Assembly (NCBI GenBank): GCA_021163155.1
Contig: JAGGXI010000103.1
Span: forward strand, 1-16,035
Direction: 5' to 3'
DNA from: Candidatus Aerophobota bacterium
Lineage (GTDB): Bacteria > Aerophobota > Aerophobia > Aerophobales > JAGGXI01
DNA length: 16,035 nt
Position 1 is the first letter of the stretch; the number at the start of each line of letters is the position of its first letter. Under the pieces are notes generated by a model. The model ran no database searches, was not told the DNA's origin, and saw nothing but the letters and a program-made list of their open reading frames with translations. The position numbers and the translations under genes were made by a program. Below are positions 7,766 through 12,803 of the stretch, one piece after another.

Positions 7766-8105
7766 AATTAATATTACCCTTATCTCCCCACAGTAGTCTT
7801 TATGCAGGCTTAGCAAAAAATATGGAATAGAGAAGTCCTCTTTTTCCTTAGACTATGTGCCGGATGATTGCATTCTTTGTGGAAAATGCGTTCGCTACTG
7901 CGCAGAGGTTAAAGGGGCGAATGCCGTTGGATTCACTGGGTGAGGGATAGATCGAAAGGTAGTTTTGGTAGAAGGCAATCAGTGTATCTTTTGTAGGGAA
8001 TGCTACAGTCTCTGTGATAGTAGTGAATTTATACGCTTGCGAAGGAGTTTTATTAACTTTTGGGATTCTTTCTTTGTTGCTCTTTTATTGTACTACTGCT
8101 ATTAA
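7738..8105 (+). pseudogene. Remnant of a NuoG/HydA-type Fe-S subunit
   Basis: From about 7738 one frame reads [12 protein letters not shown] and continues to LAKN, resembling the His-Cys region of NuoG/HydA-type subunits although its cysteines are not retained. It closes at TAG 7828. A shift at the A-run 7815-7820 moves into the next frame, which reads YGIEK, then DDCILCGKCVRYCAEV and GANAVGFTG, stops at TGA 7941-7943 where relatives have Arg (TGRGIDRKV), and continues with GIDRKVVLV and CIFCRECYSLC before resemblance ends near 8030. The junction with the nuoF remnant implies loss of roughly 265 codons of nuoF and 80 of nuoG, about 1 kb, judging from the intact paralogues. No hydrogenase H-cluster motifs follow, so whether the ancestor was a hydrogenase or another bifurcating complex cannot be told. 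The 107 bp from 8106 to sucC hold only a ribosome-binding site and no convincing promoter. Confidence 0.8.
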
Positions 8106-8212
8106 ATATTTTTGTTGTAAAACATCGCTGCTTGATCTTTTGCGGTTGAGCAAATTCAACGGGATTTGCTTTTAGTGAGGGGATGTTATTAAATAAATAG
8201 GAGGATAAATAG

Positions 8213-9355
8213 ATGAGGCTTCACGAATATGAAGCAAAGGAAGTGTTTAAAAAATGTGGCATTCCTGTGCCTGAAGGAAAAGTTGCTTTTTCTTCTGAGG
8301 AAGCTGTAAGGGTAGCTAAAGAAGTAGGCTTGCCTCTAGTTATTAAAGCTCAGGTTTTTGTAGGGGGAAGGGGCAAGGCAGGGGGGGTGAAGTTTGCCAA
8401 GAATTTAAAGGAAGTAGAAGAGATAAGTGACAAGATATTGAAAATGGATATTAAGGGCTATAAAGTTGAGGGAGTTCTCGTTGAAAAAAGACTGAATATA
8501 GAAAAAGAGCTTTATTTAGGGATGACTATCGAAGGTTCAGCAGGAAAGCCTGCAGTTATAGTAAGCTCCGAGGGGGGTGTGGAAATAGAAGAGACTGCCC
8601 GAAATTATCCTCAAAGAATATCTTCCATCCAGGTGAATGTATTTAAAGGATTGAAATCTTACGAAGCTCGTTTTTTAGTGAAGAAATTAGGATTAAAAGG
8701 AGAAAGGCTTTTTAAAGTAAGTAACATTTTATATAACTTAGGCAATTTATATAGAAATTACGATGCTCTTATAGCGGAGGTAAACCCTCTTGTTATAACT
8801 ACCGAGGGAGAAATATTTGCTGCTGACGCTGTCCTTCAGGTGGATGATTCTTCTTTGTTCAGACATCCAGAACTTCAAGCTAAGGCCATAGAAAGGATTC
8901 CTGATGAGCTAGAAAGAGAGGCAAAAAATGTAGGGGTTACCTATGTAAACCTCGATGGGGATATAGGCCTTATATGCAGCGGAGCTGGTTTAGGAATGGC
9001 TACAATGGATATGGTTAGAAGAAAAGCTAAGCCAGCAAATTTTCTGGAGACAGGCGGTGGGATGACTAAAGAGCTTATGGCCGGTGCTTTGAGAGTTGTC
9101 ATGAAGAAAAAAAATATAAGAGCTGTTTTTATAAATGTTTATGGAGGGATAAATCCTATCCACGAAGGAGCAAAGGGGGTTGTAGAGGTAATTAAAGAGG
9201 ATAAGATTAAAGTTCCCATTGTTGCCAAAGCTTTGGGTAATCGCCAAGAAGAGACCTGGGGTATCTTAGAGGAGGGAGGAGTAAAAGTTGTAAAAGAGAG
9301 TAGAACTAGTAAAGCTATTGAGGAATTATTTAGGATACTAAAGGAGAGAGAATAA
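8213..9355 (+). CDS. sucC: Succinate-CoA ligase (ADP-forming) beta subunit
   Basis: The beta subunit of succinyl-CoA synthetase, an ATP-grasp protein that with SucD interconverts succinyl-CoA, ADP and phosphate with succinate, CoA and ATP. The N-terminus MRLHEYEAKEVFKK is diagnostic, followed by the nucleotide-binding segment KAQVFVGGRGKAGGVK (about 45-60), the metal/nucleotide site EVNPLV, and the C-terminal ligase domain with GLICSGAGLGMATMD and NVYGGI. At 380 residues it is near the usual 385-390. A strong AGGAGGAT (8199-8206) sits seven bases ahead of the ATG. The stop abuts the sucD start, giving coupled translation. It heads a cluster with korD-korA-korB, which would feed it succinyl-CoA from 2-oxoglutarate. 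The nucleotide specificity (ATP or GTP) is not evident from the sequence. Confidence 0.96.
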   Translation: MRLHEYEAKEVFKKCGIPVPEGKVAFSSEEAVRVAKEVGLPLVIKAQVFVGGRGKAGGVKFAKNLKEVEEISDKILKMDIKGYKVEGVLVEKRLNIEKELYLGMTIEGSAGKPAVIVSSEGGVEIEETARNYPQRISSIQVNVFKGLKSYEARFLVKKLGLKGERLFKVSNILYNLGNLYRNYDALIAEVNPLVITTEGEIFAADAVLQVDDSSLFRHPELQAKAIERIPDELEREAKNVGVTYVNLDGDIGLICSGAGLGMATMDMVRRKAKPANFLETGGGMTKELMAGALRVVMKKKNIRAVFINVYGGINPIHEGAKGVVEVIKEDKIKVPIVAKALGNRQEETWGILEEGGVKVVKESRTSKAIEELFRILKERE

Positions 9356-10234
9356 ATGGCTATTTTAATTAATGAGAATACCAAAGTAATTGTGCAGGGA
9401 ATAACAGGTAAGGTTGGTAGTCGACAAACCAGGCTTATGCTCGATTATGGAACAAAAATAGTAGCTGGCGTTACTCCAGGTAAAGGAGGAGAAGAAATTT
9501 ATGGTGTTCCTGTTTATGATTCGGTAAAAGAAGCTAAAGAAGAGCATCGTATTGATGCCTCAGTAGTTTTTGTCCCTGCAAGATTTGTTAAGGATACCTG
9601 CTTTGAAGCAATAGATGCCGGAATAAAACTTATAGTTTTAGTAACTGAACATACGCCCGTTTATGATGCCATGCAGATAAAGGCTTATGCTAAAACTAAT
9701 AGGACTATAGTGATTGGTCCTACTACTCCGGGAATTATCTCTCCCTCCGAGAAGATAAAAATAGGGATACTACCGGGAAATATGTTCTGCCCAGGTAATG
9801 TTGGTTTGATCTCAAGAAGTGGAACACTGACTTATGAGATTGCTGCAAATTTCTGTGAAGGAGGGATAGGCCAAAGTACTGCTGTGGGTATGGGAGCGGA
9901 CCCTGTAGTATGTACTAATCTTATTGACCTGCTAAAATTATTTGATGAAGATGGTCAGACAAGAGTTGTGGCTATTGTAGGAGAGGTTGGAGGAACAGAG
10001 GAGGAGATAGCAGCTCAGTTTATTAAAGAGAAAATGTCAAAACCTGTGGTGGCTTACATAGCAGGTAAATCTGTCCCTCCGGGAAAAAGAATGGGTCATG
10101 CAGGGGCAATAGTAGAGAGAGGGAGAGGTAGCGCAGAAAGCAAAATGAGGGCTTTGAGGGAGGCTAAAGTTAAAGTGGCAGAGATGCCTGAAAATATTGT
10201 CCAGTTAGTTAAAGAGGCTCTTAGAGAGATTTAA
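9356..10234 (+). CDS. sucD: Succinate-CoA ligase (ADP-forming) alpha subunit
   Basis: The alpha subunit (292 residues) binds CoA and carries the phosphohistidine intermediate. Visible are the CoA-binding Rossmann region with VQGITGKVGSRQT near the N-terminus, VIGPTTPGIISP, the ligase segment GLISRSGTLTYE, and the active-site histidine in MGHAGAIVERGRGSAESK (His248). Length matches the family (about 288-300). It begins at the base after the sucC stop and is followed after 13 bp, including a GGAGGA ribosome-binding site, by korD, so sucCD and the oxidoreductase genes form one transcription unit. No sign of damage is seen, in contrast to the genes downstream. Confidence 0.96.
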   Translation: MAILINENTKVIVQGITGKVGSRQTRLMLDYGTKIVAGVTPGKGGEEIYGVPVYDSVKEAKEEHRIDASVVFVPARFVKDTCFEAIDAGIKLIVLVTEHTPVYDAMQIKAYAKTNRTIVIGPTTPGIISPSEKIKIGILPGNMFCPGNVGLISRSGTLTYEIAANFCEGGIGQSTAVGMGADPVVCTNLIDLLKLFDEDGQTRVVAIVGEVGGTEEEIAAQFIKEKMSKPVVAYIAGKSVPPGKRMGHAGAIVERGRGSAESKMRALREAKVKVAEMPENIVQLVKEALREI

Positions 10235-10247
10235 GGAGGAAATTTTT

Positions 10248-10459
10248 ATGATTGAGATAAACGAGGATTTATGCAAAGGATGTGGTCTTTGCGTTGCCTT
10301 CTGCTCTAAAAATGTTTTAAAATGTCAGATAGGCTTACTAAAAAAGGAGCCCATTCTCCAGAGGTTGTAAATAAGGAGTATTGTACTTTGTGTGGAGAAT
10401 GTATGTTGTACTGCCCAGATTTAGCTATTGTTGTGGGAGAGGAGGAGAAAATTGTCTAA
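10248..10459 (+). pseudogene. korD: 2-oxoacid:ferredoxin oxidoreductase delta (ferredoxin) subunit, needing a -1 frameshift
   Basis: A small two-cluster ferredoxin subunit of the KorDABC type, split over two frames. The first frame, from ATG 10248 (GGAGGA, eight bases upstream), reads INEDLCKGCGLCVAFCSKN and would end after 40 codons. The second, from about 10322, gives SPEVVNKEYCTLCGECMLYC and ends at TAA 10457-10459. Together they make a normal korD product of about 70 residues with CxxCxxCxxxC-type sites at both ends. The switch is a -1 shift, located precisely at T TTA AAA (10316-10322). Either one A was lost from a five-A run or the ribosome slips here. The stop overlaps the korA start. 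With a frameshift the subunit would be functional; without it, only one cluster site is made. Confidence 0.75.
10316..10322 (+). promoter_or_regulatory. Candidate -1 slippery heptamer (U UUA AAA) inside korD
   Basis: In the korD reading frame the codons GTT TTA AAA place the heptamer T-TTA-AAA exactly in the X XXY YYZ register of classical -1 frameshift sites. Slipping by one base makes the next codon ATG (10322-10324) and restores the full ferredoxin frame. Only a weak GGAG/CTCC stem follows and no strong stimulatory structure is visible, so a simple one-base deletion is the competing explanation. Confidence 0.3.
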
Positions 10460-11603
10460 GAGAGTTTTAACTGGTCTTCATTTTATGCAAGGTGATATTG
10501 CCTGTGTTGAGGGAGCCATTGCTGCTGGTTGCAAATTCTTTGCTGGCTATCCTATAACCCCGGCTACCGAAATTGCTGAAGGAATGGCAAGAAGATTGCC
10601 TGAAGTTGGGGGGACTTATGCTCAAATGGAGGATGAGCTGGGTTCAATAGCAGCAGTAATTGGTGCCTCCTGGACAGGAACCAGGGCAATGACAGCTACC
10701 TCTGGACCGGGAATTAGTTTGATGTTGGAAAATATTGGCTATGCTATAGCTACAGAGACTCCCTGCGTGATTGTTGATGTTCAAAGGGGAGCTCCTTCAA
10801 CGGGAACTCCAAGTTTACCCTTGCAGGGAGATATTTTACAGGTAAGAAGAGGCTCCCATGGTGAATATGAGATAATCGCTTTAGCTCCCTCTTCCTCTCA
10901 AGAGATGTTTGATTTAACTATTAAGGCTTTTAATTTATCAGAGGAATTTAGAACTCCTGTTTTTCTTCTTGCTGATGCCTTTATTGGGCATATGAGAGAG
11001 GAAGTCCTGATTCCTGAGGAGAGTAAAATTGATATAGTGAAGAGAAAAGTACCTCCTTTTAAAATGAGTTTAAATGAATATAAGAGTTCTCTTGATGAAA
11101 ATATAGCTCCTATGCCCATATTTGGTCATGGATTTAAGTCCCATGTGACCGGTTCTACTCATAATAGTTATGGGAAAAGAAATGTGACAGACCCCGAAGC
11201 TCTTGATTACTTTATTAAATCTTTAAACAATAAGATTCGTAAACATAAAAAGGAGATAATTTCTGTGGATTCTGATATAGAAGACTCTGATATTGTCTTG
11301 ATTTCCTATGGCATTACCCATAGAGCTGTTAGAGAAGCAAGAGAAAGACTTAGGGAAGATAAGATTAATGTAGGAAGTTTTCGCCTTATTAGTTTATGGC
11401 CATTTCCTGAAGAGGAGATTGAAGATTTAGCTAAAAAAGTTAAAACAATTATTGTTTTGGAAAATAATTTAGGCCAGATGTTTCCCTATGTAGAGGCTGC
11501 GGTTAAAGGTAAAGCCAATGTTATCTTTCTTCCTCCTCAAATGCTGGGAACACTCCATAATCCCGATGCTATTGTAAAGAAAGTTAAGGAGGTAATCCAA
11601 TGA
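10452..11603 (+). CDS. korA: 2-oxoglutarate:ferredoxin oxidoreductase alpha subunit
   Basis: The alpha subunit of a 2-oxoacid:ferredoxin oxidoreductase, which oxidatively decarboxylates 2-oxoglutarate to succinyl-CoA while reducing ferredoxin. Visible are the N-terminal pyrimidine-binding domain with GYPITPATEIAEGM, QMEDELGSIAAVIGAS and ATSGPGISLMLENIGYA, the FLLADAFIGHMRE segment that ends it, and a transketolase-C-like domain with FRLISLWPFPEEEI and VLENNLGQM. The chosen start is TTG 10452 (383 residues), preceded six bases away by GAGGAGGAG and giving MSKRVLTGLHFMQGD, where homologues begin; a TTG at 10428 is also in frame but lies inside korD without a good site. It overlaps the korD stop, and korB begins inside its last codons (ATG 11600). 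The frame is undamaged although both partner genes look broken. Adjacent sucCD supports 2-oxoglutarate over pyruvate as substrate. Confidence 0.92.
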   Translation: MSKRVLTGLHFMQGDIACVEGAIAAGCKFFAGYPITPATEIAEGMARRLPEVGGTYAQMEDELGSIAAVIGASWTGTRAMTATSGPGISLMLENIGYAIATETPCVIVDVQRGAPSTGTPSLPLQGDILQVRRGSHGEYEIIALAPSSSQEMFDLTIKAFNLSEEFRTPVFLLADAFIGHMREEVLIPEESKIDIVKRKVPPFKMSLNEYKSSLDENIAPMPIFGHGFKSHVTGSTHNSYGKRNVTDPEALDYFIKSLNNKIRKHKKEIISVDSDIEDSDIVLISYGITHRAVREARERLREDKINVGSFRLISLWPFPEEEIEDLAKKVKTIIVLENNLGQMFPYVEAAVKGKANVIFLPPQMLGTLHNPDAIVKKVKEVIQ

Positions 11604-11942
11604 AAATGGTTCATCCTTTAATGAAATATATTCGGCCGGGTTTTTTCCACTACAAGTTGCCCTGGTTGTGGAAATGGAATTATAGCTCAAAGTGTTTTAA
11701 GGGCAATTGATGAGCTTAAAATAAATATTGATGATTTTGTCTTTGTTTCCGGGATTGGTTGCGCTTCTTGGATTCCCAGCCCTTTCTTCAATGCCGATGT
11801 TCTTCATACAACTTATGGTAGAGCTATAGCTTTTGCTACAGGAGTTAAGCTAAGTAATCCCAAATTGAAGGTAATGGTTATTAGTGGCGATGGAGACCTT
11901 GCGGCTATAGGAGGAAACTACTTTATCCATGCCGCCAGAAGG
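11600..11942 (+). pseudogene. korB: 2-oxoglutarate:ferredoxin oxidoreductase beta subunit, frameshifted and truncated
   Basis: The start ATG overlaps the korA stop and gives MKMVHPLMKYIRPG. A six-T run (11641-11646) then breaks the frame: with five T it would continue GFSTTSCPGCGNGIIAQS, as in intact KorB proteins. The downstream +1 frame keeps the TPP-binding region with the cluster motif CPGCG, VSGIGCASW, TTYGRAIAFATG and the GDGDLAAIGGNYFIHAARRN segment. Just after this, where family members continue with the second half of the thiamine diphosphate site, resemblance stops at about 11942 and the frame ends at TAA 12003-12005 in unrelated sequence. The C-terminal half and any korC gene are missing. 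The truncation alone should abolish activity, whatever the T-run proves to be. Without KorB the intact korA would need a partner encoded elsewhere. Confidence 0.85.
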
Positions 11943-11945
11943 AAT

Positions 11946-11996
11946 ATGTCACCGCAAAATGGTAATGTCATAGTAACGCAAAGTAAAAATGTCACC
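11946..11996. repeat. Short repeat block resembling a transposon terminus, at the korB breakpoint
   Basis: Directly after the korB homology ends, ATGTCA occurs three times (11946, 11965, 11989) and CGCAAA twice (11953, 11977), the last two ATGTCA copies and both CGCAAA copies being 24 bases apart. The first and last copies extend to ATGTCACC. Closely spaced repeats of this sort are typical of transposase-binding ends of some insertion sequences (IS21-like elements come to mind). No transposase gene or second terminus is visible, so this would be a relic about 50 bp long. The assignment is inference from pattern and position. Confidence 0.4.
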
Positions 11997-12379
11997 CTTC
12001 CGTAAATTTTGATATACTACCTCCTATTACCCGAAGGTATATAAGAGGAGAGTTCTTTGATAATAACTGGCCAGCCTCAATCATAATAGGACCTACTAAA
12101 ACCTTTAAGAGCGCTTTAATTGAGGTTACTTACAAGACAGTTAAAGGTTTAGATTTCATCAGGAATAATTATTGCCTTTACCGAGGAACTCCTGGAGACA
12201 TTGGCTTGAGAAGGTTTAGAACAAAGGGAGAAGAAGGCTATGATGTAAGTAAATATCACCTCTTTAATGAGAAATTAGCCTCTTTTGGTGAATGGGACAA
12301 AGCTTCTTCTGAGCTAAAGCAGGTAGCTTTATCTTTTGCTGATGGAAGAAGGGAATTTATGGTTGAAGAGGGAAGGTAG
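11987..12379 (+). pseudogene. Unrecognised gene fragment, 5' end missing
   Basis: An open frame without a usable start codon runs from the repeat block to TAG 12377-12379, about 130 codons. Its composition is that of a soluble protein rather than random AT-rich frame: for example RRYIRGEFFDNNWPAS, SALIEVTYKTVKGLDF, CLYRGTPGDIGLRRFRTKG and KYHLFNEKLASFGEWDKA. A -1 shift near 12375 opens a further 36 codons to TAG 12484-12486, reading VVNHTYPVIIGNTTPKGLG, which may be the continuation of the same protein. It is not KorB, KorC or a transposase that I can recognise. The lack of a start and its position directly beside the korB breakpoint suggest that a deletion joined two truncated genes. I do not assign a function. 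Confidence 0.5.
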
Positions 12380-12440
12380 TAAATCATACTTATCCTGTAA
12401 TAATTGGAAACACCACCCCAAAAGGATTAGGAGTTCCCGA

Positions 12441-12703
12441 CTATATCATTAGAAGATCCATAGTGGTTTTATTGTTGTATACATAGCTATTCCTACCATC
12501 TAATAATTCCTCCTTGATTATTATTTCAAGGAAGAATTTTAGCATTTTCTTTACTACTTTCATATCCTTTTTAACTATTTTAACTATGGAATTTTCTCTG
12601 GCTTTTCCTATAGAATTTATTATAGCTTTGAGGCTAGATGTGGATTTTTGCCAAATACAAGGAGAAAAAATTGAGAAAGAACAAAAGGGAAATTTATTAT
12701 TTT
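12441..12703 (-). pseudogene. Possible minus-strand coding remnant, lysine-rich, no function recognised
   Basis: On the minus strand a frame open from 12703 ends with TAG at 12443-12441. It includes WQKSTSSLKAIINSIGKARE and MKVVKKMLKFFLEIIIKEEL, more protein-like than the phenylalanine-rich + strand frame at the same place. The only ATG with a plausible length is at 12563, giving 40 residues, with a poorly spaced AAGG upstream. Apart from this and the preceding fragment, 12380-12746 contains nothing I can identify. It may simply be chance in AT-rich DNA. Confidence 0.2.
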
Positions 12704-12746
12704 AGGAGAATTGCATCGACTTTTTCAGAGGTCTCCTTTACAAAAT

Positions 12747-12774
12747 TTGACAAAAGATGATTAAAGTTTAAAAT
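12747..12774 (+). promoter_or_regulatory. Sigma70-type promoter for the TPR gene
   Basis: A perfect -35 hexamer TTGACA (12747-12752) is followed after 16 bases by TAAAAT (12769-12774, five of six consensus bases). Transcription would begin near 12781, leaving a leader of about 22 bases that contains the AAAGGA ribosome-binding site (12791-12796) seven bases before the ATG at 12804. It is the best housekeeping-type promoter in the window and separates the envelope genes from the decayed region upstream. Confidence 0.6.
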
Positions 12775-12803
12775 AAATATTACTTTAAAAAAAGGATTAA
12801 AAA

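Noticed and set aside
6674-8105. TGA read as an amino acid (alternative code or selenocysteine)
   Set aside because: The TGA positions correspond to Arg rather than Trp, Gly or Sec, a TAA also interrupts the gene, and healthy genes here (lpdA, the NuoF-like gene, korA) end with TGA.
7738-8105. [FeFe]-hydrogenase large subunit
   Set aside because: Only ferredoxin-type motifs remain; no H-cluster cysteine motifs are found before sucC.
8077-8105. Promoter for sucC (TTGCTC, 17 bases, TATTAA)
   Set aside because: Only three and four consensus matches; not above expectation in AT-rich DNA.
12514-12705. 63-codon + strand open frame, very rich in Phe and Ile
   Set aside because: No ribosome-binding site, no family resemblance, biased composition of AT-rich non-coding DNA, and a more protein-like frame lies opposite.
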